From assembly GCA_964613385.1 (NCBI GenBank), contig CAZTGZ010000011.1:15384-79383 (forward strand): 64,000 nucleotides of DNA, in the 5' to 3' direction. The first letter of the stretch is position 1. Each line of letters opens with the position of its first letter. Shown piece by piece: positions 17,995-26,052 of this stretch. The position numbers were made by a program, and so were the translations under genes. The notes beneath the pieces were generated by a model that worked only from the letters and a program-made list of their open reading frames with translations, had not been told where the DNA came from and did not search any database. The DNA comes from CAZTGZ01 sp964613385. GTDB taxonomy: Bacteria > Bacteroidota > Bacteroidia > NS11-12g > UBA9320.

Positions 17995-18843
17995 ATGACG
18001 GTTAAATTGACAGAATGTCCCAGAGATGCCATGCAAGGCATGCTCCGCTTTGTCGATACAAAAGACAAAGTGGAATATATGAACTTGCTGTTGCAGGTAG
18101 GCTTTGATGTGTTGGATTGTGGAAGTTTTGTCTCCCCGAAGGTGATTCCTCAAATGAAGGACACAGCCGAAGTTTTAGAATTGCTGGATCTGGAAAACAC
18201 CAGGACTAAATTGCTGGTTATTGTCGCAAACTCAAGAGGGGCAGAGGATGCAGTTATTCAACCTAAGGTAAGCTATATTGGCTTTCCTTTTTCTATTTCG
18301 GAGACTTTTCAGCAGAGAAATACGAATTCCAGCATCACAGATTCCATGGATACGGTAAAAAATATGCTCAATCTCTGCAACCATGCCGGAAAACAACTGG
18401 TCGTATATATTTCCATGGCTTTTGGAAATCCGTATAATGATTTTTGGGATCCCGAAATAGTTTCTCACTGGGTTGACCGACTCTACGATGTGGGTGTGAT
18501 GAATTTTTCCATGGCCGACACGGTAGGGGTGGCTACACCTGAAAAAATCAAAGGCGTTTTTAAAGACCTGGACATCAATTTTCCAAAACCTCAATTTGGA
18601 GCGCATTTTCACTCCAGACCTGACACCTGGGAAGAAAAACTGTCTGCAGCATACGAAATGGGTTGTCTTCAATTCGACGGGGCAATCCGTGGCTATGGGG
18701 GATGCCCAATGGCTAAAGACGAATTGGTAGGAAATATGCCCATGGAAAATATGGTCGCCTTTTTTCAAAAGAAAGGTCTGATCAATTTAAACATGAAGGC
18801 GCTGGAGGATTCCCTGGCCAAGGCGGATAAAATATTCAAATAA
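17995..18843 (+). CDS. Hydroxymethylglutaryl-CoA lyase-like enzyme
   Basis: A 282-residue TIM-barrel enzyme of the HMGL-like family. Hallmarks are TECPRDAMQG (Arg10, Asp11), the metal-binding His pair 204/206 in AHFHSRPD, and the catalytic-loop cysteine Cys237 in GYGGCPMA. The reaction would be cleavage of 3-hydroxy-3-methylglutaryl-CoA to acetyl-CoA and acetoacetate, the last step of leucine breakdown. It is slightly shorter than usual (about 300). No other leucine-catabolism genes are adjacent. It is monocistronic: promoter element upstream, strong hairpin immediately after the stop. Confidence 0.88.
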   Translation: MTVKLTECPRDAMQGMLRFVDTKDKVEYMNLLLQVGFDVLDCGSFVSPKVIPQMKDTAEVLELLDLENTRTKLLVIVANSRGAEDAVIQPKVSYIGFPFSISETFQQRNTNSSITDSMDTVKNMLNLCNHAGKQLVVYISMAFGNPYNDFWDPEIVSHWVDRLYDVGVMNFSMADTVGVATPEKIKGVFKDLDINFPKPQFGAHFHSRPDTWEEKLSAAYEMGCLQFDGAIRGYGGCPMAKDELVGNMPMENMVAFFQKKGLINLNMKALEDSLAKADKIFK

Positions 18844-18871
18844 AAAAGCCGTTCCTTTCGAAACGGCTTTT
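18844..18871. terminator. Rho-independent terminator, bidirectional
   Basis: AAAAGCCGTT at 18844-18853 pairs perfectly with AACGGCTTTT at 18862-18871 around an 8-base loop. It starts directly after the stop of the lyase-like gene and lies 22 bases from the end of the convergent NHL-repeat gene, so it serves both. Confidence 0.85.
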
Positions 18872-18892
18872 CTCAAATTTCGTATTGTTCTA

Positions 18893-20557
18893 CTATTGAA
18901 TCTGTATTTTTTGATAATATCTGCGACCTTCCTGAACAAGTGTCATTGTGTAAATTCCTGAATTTAATCCACTTACATCCAGTTTTGAATTTCCTGTAAG
19001 ATTCGCAAATTCTTTGACAACTTTTCCGGTCATATCCTGTAGCGTAACATTCGCCTGATTCAGATCAAAATCAACTCCATTTAAGTACAATTCACTCTGA
19101 GCCGGATTTGGGTAAACCAATAGCCCGTTGCTTCCTGAAATTTGGGTGACAGAACCTGTGGTACTCACATTGAAGTATGAATTGGAAGTTTTAGCATCAT
19201 TGCCATATTCATTTGTCACTTCGAGCTTCACATTATAAAAACCGGTTGCGGAGAATTTAACGGTAAGACTTGAAGACGCATTAGGGTCTCCGTTTACGAT
19301 GACTACATTGGTGCTGTTTCCGGATGAATTCGTTACAGTCCATTTTCTTGAAGTTGCTGATTTACCGGTAGAAGCATCTGTTAAGGTGGCCTCCTCATTT
19401 ACCAAAAGAGAAACTTTGGTACATGTGAAATTTGCTCCCGGAGCCAAATTGTCTATGCTAACCTTTTTAATCAGGTTATAATAAATGTCCGTCACATATA
19501 AATTTGACTTTCCGTCAGAATAAATGCCGTTTAACTTACCAAACCTGGCAGCAGTTCCGTTACCATTGGTATTTCCCTGAGCACTACCACTTCCGGCAAA
19601 AGTTGAAACCGTTCCCTTGGTTAAATCAATTACACGTATACAAGAGTTGTCGGTAACATAAATCAATCCATCAACCACTGCTATCCCTTGTGGGTCTCTG
19701 AATCTCGCTTCCGCCAAAGTACCATCTTTATGAATGGCTTCACCAACTTTACCGCATAGGGTAGTGGTTTTACCTGAAGCTATGTTTACTTTTCTGATAG
19801 ATGAATTGAATTGATCGCAAATCACCACATTATTGTCGTCAAGCATGGCAATACCCCATGGGCCTCCAAAAGAAGAATTGGTTCCAATGGTTCCATCTGT
19901 ACTACCATCAGCACCAGTACCTGCCAGGGTGGTGACCACTCCGGCCGCGGTCATTTTGCGTATGCTGAAATTATTATAATCGGTAATATAGAAATTACCG
20001 TTCTTATCCATTGTAATTCCTTTAGGGCTGTCGAATCTGGCATTATTCCCGGTTCCATTTACATTACCCGGAACGCCTTGTCCGCCCAATCCGGATGGAG
20101 GAGCAGCTCCTGCCATGGTCGAAAGAATTTGTCCATTGGCAATACTGCTGAATGGAGTCAATTTGCGTATGGCATGATTCTCTGTGTCAACTATGATCAC
20201 GTTTCCACTTGCATCGCAAACTATACTCGATGGGGCATACAATTCTCCAACAATACCGGTACCATCTCTGAAACCGTGTGAAAACTGTCCGTCACCCAAT
20301 TTGCCTGAACGATTGTTAAAATTGTTATTATAATAAATGCGAATTTTATTGCGCTCACTCGTATACATATTGCCGTTTGGATCCCAGCAAATACCCATGG
20401 GCTCATAAAAATATGCATCCGCAGCTGAACACGCTACATTGTTAAAATTAGTCCACGGATCAACATCATTCACCTTTCCGGCAAATGTACTCACTGTCTG
20501 CGCACTCAGGAAGCTGGTGGAAAAACCCACCGCCATCAGAATCAAAAATCTTTTCAT
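18893..20557 (-). CDS. NHL-repeat beta-propeller protein with PKD and T9SS sorting domains
   Basis: A 554-residue exported protein. A signal peptide starts at the ATG at 20557 (MKRFLILMAVGFSTSFLSAQ); an ATG 36 bases upstream would add a non-signal stretch. Five or six NHL units follow to about residue 370, with recurring F-x-x-P-x-G-I and N-x-x-I-R-K motifs (GICWDPNGNMY, SSIVCDASGNV, KGITMDKNGNF, WGIAMLDDNNV, QGIAVVDG), forming a six-bladed propeller. A PKD-like domain and a type A T9SS sorting domain with YPNPAQSELY close the protein. A surface binding or scaffold role is inferred; no catalytic residues are evident. Confidence 0.86.
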   Translation of the reverse strand: MKRFLILMAVGFSTSFLSAQTVSTFAGKVNDVDPWTNFNNVACSAADAYFYEPMGICWDPNGNMYTSERNKIRIYYNNNFNNRSGKLGDGQFSHGFRDGTGIVGELYAPSSIVCDASGNVIIVDTENHAIRKLTPFSSIANGQILSTMAGAAPPSGLGGQGVPGNVNGTGNNARFDSPKGITMDKNGNFYITDYNNFSIRKMTAAGVVTTLAGTGADGSTDGTIGTNSSFGGPWGIAMLDDNNVVICDQFNSSIRKVNIASGKTTTLCGKVGEAIHKDGTLAEARFRDPQGIAVVDGLIYVTDNSCIRVIDLTKGTVSTFAGSGSAQGNTNGNGTAARFGKLNGIYSDGKSNLYVTDIYYNLIKKVSIDNLAPGANFTCTKVSLLVNEEATLTDASTGKSATSRKWTVTNSSGNSTNVVIVNGDPNASSSLTVKFSATGFYNVKLEVTNEYGNDAKTSNSYFNVSTTGSVTQISGSNGLLVYPNPAQSELYLNGVDFDLNQANVTLQDMTGKVVKEFANLTGNSKLDVSGLNSGIYTMTLVQEGRRYYQKIQIQ

Positions 20558-20605
20558 ATCAATTAAAAATTTTAAAGTCGGCAAAATAAACAAGTTGATG
20601 TCAAT

Positions 20606-21565
20606 TTATGGTAATAGTCCGGTAATAAAACTATTCACACGTGTTTCGATCGTTTCGTTGATATTGTCGTAATCTCTCTTCATGAACTTCTGACCGGTAA
20701 TTTGCTCATATAGTTCAATGTATCGTTCGGAAACGGATTCCAAATAATCATCGGTCATTTCCGGAATTAACTGGCCGTCTTTACCTTGAAAGCCATTATC
20801 TATCAGCCATTTACGAACAAACTCCTTGCTTAATTGCTTTTGCTGTCTGTCACCTCGCTGTATGGCCTCATAACTGTCTAAATAGAAATAACGCGATGAA
20901 TCTGGCGTATGGATTTCATCAATAAGCATGATTTCTCCATCTTTTTCTCCAAATTCATATTTCGTATCAACAAGTATCAAATTTCTTCTATTCGCTCTTT
21001 CCTGACCATACTTAAAAAGATCCAGGGCATATTGCTCAATTTGGTCTATTTGCTTCTTTTTGAGCAATTTTTGATCTCTGATCTCTTGCAGACTGATGTC
21101 CTGATCATGTCCTTCCTTACTTTTGGTCGTAGGTGTAATGATCGGAGAGGGGAGTTGGTCATTTTCACCCAACCCTTCCGGAAGCTTAACCCCGCATATT
21201 TCCCGCACTCCGGATTGATATAATCTCCAGGAATGACCTGCCAAATAGCCTCGCACAACTATTTCAACCGGAAATGGCTCACATAGGTGCCCGATGGTAA
21301 CATGTGGGTCGGGTTCTGAAATTTTCCAATTAGGTACCAAATGCCTTGTTTCATCCAGAAAAAGTGAAGCTATCTGATTTAAAACCTGACCTTTAAAAGG
21401 AATAGGACGGGGCAAAACCACATCAAATGCCGAAATCCGGTCACTGGCAACCATTACCAATATTTTGTCCGCTATATTGTATACATCCCGAACTTTACCT
21501 CGCGTGAAATCCTTTTGTTTTCTGAAAAAGAAATTCGTAGAAACCAGTGAATTTACGTTTGTCAT
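20606..21565 (-). CDS. purC: Phosphoribosylaminoimidazole-succinocarboxamide synthase
   Basis: A 319-residue SAICAR synthase that joins aspartate to CAIR in purine synthesis with ATP. It begins with the family pattern KDFTRGKVRDVYNI (phosphate-binding GKVRD), then SDRISAFDVVLPRPIPFKG and later LVDTKYEFGE and LIDEIHTPDSSRY. The length matches the long form (about 300-320) found in Bacteroidota and yeast. Isolated from other pur genes. A -7 element with a possible -33 TTTG lies just upstream. Confidence 0.95.
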   Translation of the reverse strand: MTNVNSLVSTNFFFRKQKDFTRGKVRDVYNIADKILVMVASDRISAFDVVLPRPIPFKGQVLNQIASLFLDETRHLVPNWKISEPDPHVTIGHLCEPFPVEIVVRGYLAGHSWRLYQSGVREICGVKLPEGLGENDQLPSPIITPTTKSKEGHDQDISLQEIRDQKLLKKKQIDQIEQYALDLFKYGQERANRRNLILVDTKYEFGEKDGEIMLIDEIHTPDSSRYFYLDSYEAIQRGDRQQKQLSKEFVRKWLIDNGFQGKDGQLIPEMTDDYLESVSERYIELYEQITGQKFMKRDYDNINETIETRVNSFITGLLP

Positions 21566-21584
21566 TTTATTGTCATTGCTGGGT

Positions 21585-21592
21585 CAAAGGTA
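21585..21592 (-). promoter_or_regulatory. -7 element for purC
   Basis: Minus-strand TACCTTTG matches TAnnTTTG; a TTTG at 21613-21616 on the same strand lies 20 bases upstream, the spacing expected for a -33 element. The leader would be about 15 bases. No PurR-like or riboswitch structure is visible. Confidence 0.55.
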
Positions 21593-21606
21593 TCATTACT
21601 GACCAT

Positions 21607-22623
21607 TTATGCCAAATCTTTCCGATTAATCTGAATTGTTTGAAGGAATTCCATCGTATTTATACGGTCGGCGAAGTCGTCCAATTTAGGAAATTGAGCC
21701 TCTCCGAAAGGAACGGATTCGAACATTCCTGAATCCCTTGAAGTAATGCACTGAATGTGTTCCTTTTCCCGCTCAACAATTTCTAAAACCTCATGAATAT
21801 CTTGATATCGAGTGTAATATACACATCCGAGCGGAGAAAACAGACTGGCATCTTCTTTGAGTAAAACAAAGCCGGTATCCAGATGTGAAATCTGATTCAT
21901 GAGATAAATGGCGCGATGATAAAGCACATTATTGCCGTACTTGTTGTGGTCTGATAAAAAAGCCCAGTCTTGCCAGGCATCCAATAATTTTATCAAATCG
22001 AAATTCTGAGGAATATATAGTTTACCAACATTCCTGCAGCCAAGACCGAAATACAGAAATACGTCTAAACTCAATTTGCGGAACGCCTCTTCGTCATCGT
22101 TTTCATCTAAAATGGCAATGGATGTCCTGTTCTTGCGAATTAAATGTGGGATATTCCTGAAATAATATTCGAAGTACCTGGATGTATTGTTGCTCCCGGT
22201 AGCGATAACGGCATCTATATTTTTGAGTTGTTCACATACCTCAATCCGTCCCGGCAACTGCTCATCCAGCCATTCAAGTATTCTTTTCGTGAGCACATTG
22301 TCTTCTCTGGACGTTTTAACTTTTGCCTTGTTCCCGCTCAACAACACACATATCAGGTCATGCAATCCGACCAATGGGATATTTCCGGCCATGACTATCC
22401 CAACCTCGCTGACTCCATCCGCAATGGGATAACGATCCGCAAAAGACTGGATTTCTTCCTCCGATAATAATCGGCTCCAGGATTTCAGCGCCTGTAATAT
22501 CATGTATTCAGTGTACCACGGATTTTTTATTTCCGCTTCCCTGATTGTTTCTGCCCAAAATTTTTCATCTGCAGCCAACAAACCCAATTCATTCAATACC
22601 CTAACTATTTCACGATTGTGCAT
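21607..22623 (-). CDS. LuxC-like acyl-CoA reductase
   Basis: A 338-residue member of the acyl-CoA reductase (LuxC) family within the aldehyde dehydrogenase superfamily. It has VMAGNIPLVGLHDL, TGSNNTSRYFEYYF and the nucleophile Cys196 in FGLGCRNVGKLY. Such proteins reduce fatty acyl-CoA to aldehyde with NADPH. I start at the ATG at 22623 (MHNREIV); the longer ORF to 22716 has an unlikely N-terminus and runs into the divergent gene. There are no luxD/E partners here, so bioluminescence is not implied; a role in lipid or wax metabolism is possible but unproven. Confidence 0.82.
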   Translation of the reverse strand: MHNREIVRVLNELGLLAADEKFWAETIREAEIKNPWYTEYMILQALKSWSRLLSEEEIQSFADRYPIADGVSEVGIVMAGNIPLVGLHDLICVLLSGNKAKVKTSREDNVLTKRILEWLDEQLPGRIEVCEQLKNIDAVIATGSNNTSRYFEYYFRNIPHLIRKNRTSIAILDENDDEEAFRKLSLDVFLYFGLGCRNVGKLYIPQNFDLIKLLDAWQDWAFLSDHNKYGNNVLYHRAIYLMNQISHLDTGFVLLKEDASLFSPLGCVYYTRYQDIHEVLEIVEREKEHIQCITSRDSGMFESVPFGEAQFPKLDDFADRINTMEFLQTIQINRKDLA

Positions 22624-22704
22624 AAACACTGCAAAATAACGTTTATTATTTAATATTCCGCTGCCGTTTTTGAGACGCAAATCGCCGATTTTTGACAAAC
22701 ACTT

Positions 22705-23187
22705 ATGAAAACACATCCTCGAATATGGAGAAAACTGAACGGCGATCCTTTGGGAATTGACTTGTACGCCGCCGTTGAAGAAACGCTGAAATCTGAAGAC
22801 CGTAATAACCTCAAAGTTTGTATTGGATCCGACAGCCAGGTATATGGGAAAATTATAGAATTTGCAACGGCTGTTGTATTTGTCAGAAAGGGAAAAGGTG
22901 GATTTATCTATATGTCCCGATATAAGTCAGATGAGCCTATGTCCCTTAGACAGCGTATGATTCGCGAAGTTTCAGATTCCGTGACAACAGCCTATCTGTT
23001 GAGTCCACTTTTGGAAAAATATCACCTTGATTTTGAAGTTCATGCAGATATCAACACGGATCCTGGTTATAAAAGCCATGTAGCCTATAAGGAAGCCATG
23101 GGATATATTTTGGGAATGGGCTATGTTTTTAAAGCCAAACCCTATGCATTCGCCGGATCTTGCTGTGCAAACAAAGCGATTAAGTAA
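22705..23187 (+). CDS. RNase H-like YkuK family protein (DUF458)
   Basis: A 160-residue protein that resembles the YkuK/DUF458 family, a ribonuclease H-like fold of unknown biological role. The segment VCIGSDSQVYG places an Asp where the first catalytic acid of the fold would be, and EVHADINTDPGYKS carries further acidic residues. Residue count is normal for the family. It is the first gene of a rightward run with ruvX, def, a UbiA prenyltransferase and maf; 18 bases separate it from ruvX. Nuclease activity is inferred from the fold and not shown for this family as far as I know. Confidence 0.72.
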   Translation: MKTHPRIWRKLNGDPLGIDLYAAVEETLKSEDRNNLKVCIGSDSQVYGKIIEFATAVVFVRKGKGGFIYMSRYKSDEPMSLRQRMIREVSDSVTTAYLLSPLLEKYHLDFEVHADINTDPGYKSHVAYKEAMGYILGMGYVFKAKPYAFAGSCCANKAIK

Positions 23188-23205
23188 TAAGCACCGTATA
23201 TTCGC

Positions 23206-23622
23206 ATGGTGTCGCGAATTTTGGCCATAGATTACGGAAAAGTGCGTTGCGGATTGGCTGTAACCGACCCTCTTCAGATAATTGCTACTGCGCTTACCAC
23301 CGTAAAAACGGAAGAACTCCTCCCTTACTTACAGACATACCTGACCAAAGAAAAGGTAGAGAAATTGGTGGTGGGCGAACCATTTAGAATGGATGGAACG
23401 CATTCTGAAATCGAAACCGAAATCCGAAAATTTATTCATTCATTTGAAACCGCTCATCCCGGAATTCCCGTCCTTCGCCATAATGAAATGTACACGAGTA
23501 AAATGGCCATGCGCTCTCTGATTGAATCAGGTGTGAAGAAAAAGAAACGGCGGGATAAAAGTCTGTTGGATTCTGCCAGTGCTACCATAATTTTGCAGGA
23601 ATTCCTTCAATACCATACATGA
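23206..23622 (+). CDS. ruvX: Putative pre-16S rRNA nuclease / Holliday junction resolvase-like RuvX (YqgF)
   Basis: A 138-residue YqgF-family RNase H-fold nuclease, linked in E. coli to 16S rRNA 5' maturation. Present are Asp9 in AIDYGKVRCGLA, VVGEPFRMDG at 56-64 and Asp122 in SLLDSASA. The usual DER-T-S motif reads Asn93-Glu94-Met95-Tyr-Thr-Ser, so the acidic Asp and the Arg of that motif are replaced while Glu94 stays. Whether this is lineage-typical needs an alignment. Stop overlaps the def start (ATGA), so translation is coupled. Confidence 0.88.
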   Translation: MVSRILAIDYGKVRCGLAVTDPLQIIATALTTVKTEELLPYLQTYLTKEKVEKLVVGEPFRMDGTHSEIETEIRKFIHSFETAHPGIPVLRHNEMYTSKMAMRSLIESGVKKKKRRDKSLLDSASATIILQEFLQYHT

Positions 23623-24167
23623 TACTACCTATTAGAGCATATGGAGATCCGGTACTTCGTAAAAAATGCAGAGATATTGATGCATCATATCCCGGCTTAA
23701 GTGAACTGATCGACAATATGTTTGAGACCATGAAAGATGCCAGGGGTGTGGGGCTTGCTGCTCCTCAGATTGGTCATGATATTCGCCTTTTTATTATCGA
23801 CAGTACTTTAATGTATGATGAGCCTTCCGAAGGTAGAAAACAAATTTTTATCAATGCGGTAAAATTGGAAGAGTTTGAAGAACCCTGGGATTACGAAGAA
23901 GGTTGCCTCAGTATACCCCATATCCGCGAAGATGTTCGACGTCACGAAAAGATTACACTGGAATATCTGGACGAAAATTTCATTAAACATACAGAAACTT
24001 TTGATGATATGACCGCCCGTGTCATTCAACATGAGTATGACCATATCGATGGTATCCTGTTTATAGACCATATCAGCGGTTTCAAAAGACAACTCATAAA
24101 ATCAAAACTAAACCAGATATCCAAAGGCAAAGTGGAGGTGGACTACAAGATGAAATTTCCGGGTTGA
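23619..24167 (+). CDS. def: Peptide deformylase
   Basis: A 182-residue metallo-hydrolase that removes the formyl group added by Fmt. All three family motifs are intact: GVGLAAPQIG (43-52), EGCLSIP (94-100, metal ligand Cys96) and QHEYDH (137-142, His138, Glu139, His142). It overlaps ruvX by 4 bases upstream and the prenyltransferase ATG by one base downstream. Its partner fmt is about 12 kb away in a different operon. Confidence 0.96.
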   Translation: MILPIRAYGDPVLRKKCRDIDASYPGLSELIDNMFETMKDARGVGLAAPQIGHDIRLFIIDSTLMYDEPSEGRKQIFINAVKLEEFEEPWDYEEGCLSIPHIREDVRRHEKITLEYLDENFIKHTETFDDMTARVIQHEYDHIDGILFIDHISGFKRQLIKSKLNQISKGKVEVDYKMKFPG

Positions 24168-25006
24168 TGCCTTCAAAATGGATGATTTTCAGACCCTTGA
24201 ATTTAGGTTTGCTGGCATTATGCCAGTTCCTGGTTTATATATTCATCGGAAAAGGAGATAACTTTTTGTTGATAGCCATATTAAGCTTTGGCACCATCTG
24301 CATTGCTGCATCGGGTAACATGATTAATGATTATTACGACAGAGTTAGAGATGAAGTGAATAAACCAGGCGTAAATTTCGCGCAATGGTATCTGGACCGC
24401 AAGTTGTTCTGGCCTGTATATGCAGGATTAAATCTCATCGGAATTGGTATTGCATCGCTCATAAATACATATCTCGGGGCATTGTTTATTGGAACTGCCA
24501 TGATGCTTTGGCTGTATTCTGCTCAATGGAAGGACCTGCCTTTATTAGGTAACCTCAGCATTTCATTTCTGGCTGCCATTAGCTTGTTGATCGTTAGATT
24601 GATTCAACCTTCAATGAATGTTCATTTGCTTATGTACTATGCATTCTTTGCCTTTATTACAACTTGGATTCGTGAAGCCATTAAAGACATGGAAGATAAA
24701 GCAGGAGATGAACTAAGTGGATCTAAATCGCTGGCTGTCAAGGCTTCAACTAAGATAAATCTGCTGCTTATCCGGCTGTTGATTCTTGTTCTTATGGTCA
24801 TTCTGTATGATTCCTGGTCAACCTTTCGATTTAACTTCGATTCGAAATTGGAATGGATAGTCCTGATTTACGGAATTACAACGCTCATTCTGCCCAATTT
24901 TGCCATTCTTATTAAATGCAATCAAGAAAACCCTGATTATGCCCTGATGAGTAAACTGGTGAAGTACTGTATGCTGACAGGCATGCTTTCAATGATGTTT
25001 TTATAA
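24167..25006 (+). CDS. UbiA-family prenyltransferase, DGGGP synthase-like
   Basis: A 279-residue integral membrane prenyltransferase with eight or nine hydrophobic segments. The first Asp-rich motif NDYYDRVRD (54-62) fits NDxxDxxxD; the second is KDMEDKAGDE. Bacteroidota proteins of this type are commonly named geranylgeranylglycerol-phosphate geranylgeranyltransferase, which adds a second isoprenoid chain by ether linkage; a quinone or haem prenyltransferase role cannot be excluded. I use the ATG at 24167 whose A is the last base of the def stop; a TTG one codon upstream is also possible. It is 2 bases from maf, so part of the same operon. Confidence 0.78.
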   Translation: MPSKWMIFRPLNLGLLALCQFLVYIFIGKGDNFLLIAILSFGTICIAASGNMINDYYDRVRDEVNKPGVNFAQWYLDRKLFWPVYAGLNLIGIGIASLINTYLGALFIGTAMMLWLYSAQWKDLPLLGNLSISFLAAISLLIVRLIQPSMNVHLLMYYAFFAFITTWIREAIKDMEDKAGDELSGSKSLAVKASTKINLLLIRLLILVLMVILYDSWSTFRFNFDSKLEWIVLIYGITTLILPNFAILIKCNQENPDYALMSKLVKYCMLTGMLSMMFL

Positions 25007-25008
25007 TC

Positions 25009-25605
25009 ATGAAGTTACAAGAGAAGTTTCCTAAAATAATTCTGGCTTCCGGTTCCCCAAGACGAAGGTTCCTTTTGACAGAAATGGGTCTCAAATTTGA
25101 AGTAATGGTTCCTGACTTGGAAGAAATATTTCCGGATGACTTGCCCGCTTTTGAAGTAGCGCCATTCTTGTCGAAGTTGAAATGTTCTGCCATCACACCC
25201 TTTGAAAAAGACACCCTATACATCACTTGTGATACCACAGTTTGTTTGGAAAACGAGGTCATCAACAAACCTGTTGATCATCAGGATGCCATTCAAATGC
25301 TCACAAAATTATCCGGCAACTTACATACGGTTGTTTCCGGAATTACGCTGAAATACAATCAACTGACATGGACCTTTGCTGAATATACAGATGTCCGGTT
25401 CTACCCGCTTACAACAACAGAAATTGAAGAATACATACATGAATTTCAACCTTTCGATAAAGCGGGATCGTATGGCATACAGGAATGGATAGGATATATT
25501 GGTGTAAAAGAAATCAAAGGTTGCTTTTACAATGTTATGGGGCTACCAGTTTCTGCTTTGTACCAGAAATTACAGCATTGGGATATTCATTCATCGGAAT
25601 TCTGA
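25009..25605 (+). CDS. maf: Maf-family nucleotide pyrophosphatase
   Basis: A 198-residue Maf/YhdE-type house-cleaning NTP pyrophosphatase. It begins ILASGSPRRRFLLTEMG, the family signature SxSxRR, followed by the acidic active site with CDTTVCLENEVINKP and DAIQMLTKLSG, and ends with DKAGSYGIQEWIG and NVMGLPVSAL. The motif details suggest the dTTP/UTP/pseudo-UTP branch (YhdE-like), but this is inference. Two bases after the UbiA stop. Last gene of the operon started by the YkuK-like gene, or possibly followed by the small ORF at 25676. Confidence 0.92.
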   Translation: MKLQEKFPKIILASGSPRRRFLLTEMGLKFEVMVPDLEEIFPDDLPAFEVAPFLSKLKCSAITPFEKDTLYITCDTTVCLENEVINKPVDHQDAIQMLTKLSGNLHTVVSGITLKYNQLTWTFAEYTDVRFYPLTTTEIEEYIHEFQPFDKAGSYGIQEWIGYIGVKEIKGCFYNVMGLPVSALYQKLQHWDIHSSEF

Positions 25606-25675
25606 GTTTATTAATCAATTTGACACAAATTAGACAACTTTTCGAAGGCAGATGCGTTAGTCCTTTGATTTAAAG

Positions 25676-25894
25676 ATGATTACTATACTTATACTGTTGA
25701 TTATTGCGGAGAGGATTGCGAGTATAACCGGATTGGAATTCGCGTTTATCGTTTGGTTGCGCAACAAAATAAAACGGAAGCCATTGAAACCGGAAGCGGA
25801 TATTATTCCTTCAAACCAAATGAATGTTCCATCACAAACCGTTGAAAACAAGCCAGTTGAAGAGAAAGTAGGAGAAGTGACGCTGGTTGAATAA
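25676..25894 (+). CDS. Small hypothetical membrane-anchored protein
   Basis: A 72-residue ORF with an N-terminal hydrophobic helix (ITILILLIIAERIAS), a basic stretch (NKIKRKPLK) and an acidic, Pro/Gln/Val-rich tail. The pattern fits a single-pass peptide with cytoplasmic basic flank. No family recognised. It follows maf by 70 bases and ends 11 bases before the convergent tRNA-Arg. It may be a real small protein or chance. Confidence 0.4.
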   Translation: MITILILLIIAERIASITGLEFAFIVWLRNKIKRKPLKPEADIIPSNQMNVPSQTVENKPVEEKVGEVTLVE

Positions 25895-25905
25895 AGCGAA
25901 GAAAG

Positions 25906-25979
25906 TGCACCCGTAGGGATTCGAACCCCAAACCTCTTGATCCGTAGTCAAGTGCTCTATCCAATTGAGCTACGGGTGC
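25906..25979 (-). tRNA. tRNA-Arg (anticodon ACG)
   Basis: A 74-base cloverleaf on the minus strand. The acceptor arms GCACCCG and CGGGTGC pair fully, the anticodon stem CTTGA/TCAAG closes the loop CTACGGA with anticodon ACG, and the T loop is GGTTCGAATCC. The discriminator base is A; CCA is not encoded. A34 is expected to be deaminated to inosine by TadA to read CGN codons. Confidence 0.97.
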
Positions 25980-26039
25980 ATTCCGAAGATTTTATCCTGT
26001 ATTCGGTAACAGGGCTGCAAATATGCACTTCATTCTTGA

Positions 26040-26047
26040 TATTTTTG
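26040..26047 (+). promoter_or_regulatory. -7 element for the first TonB-dependent receptor
   Basis: TATTTTTG matches TAnnTTTG and ends 5 bases before the ATG at 26053, so the transcript would have almost no leader. It lies inside the longer ORF that begins at 26023, which supports the later start. Confidence 0.45.
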
Positions 26048-26052
26048 CAAGC

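Noticed and set aside
20558..20593. Promoter for the NHL gene at CAAAATAA (20584 region) and the same word upstream of the LuxC-like gene
   Set aside because: The minus-strand form TTATTTTG differs from TAnnTTTG at the second base, so I did not call it.
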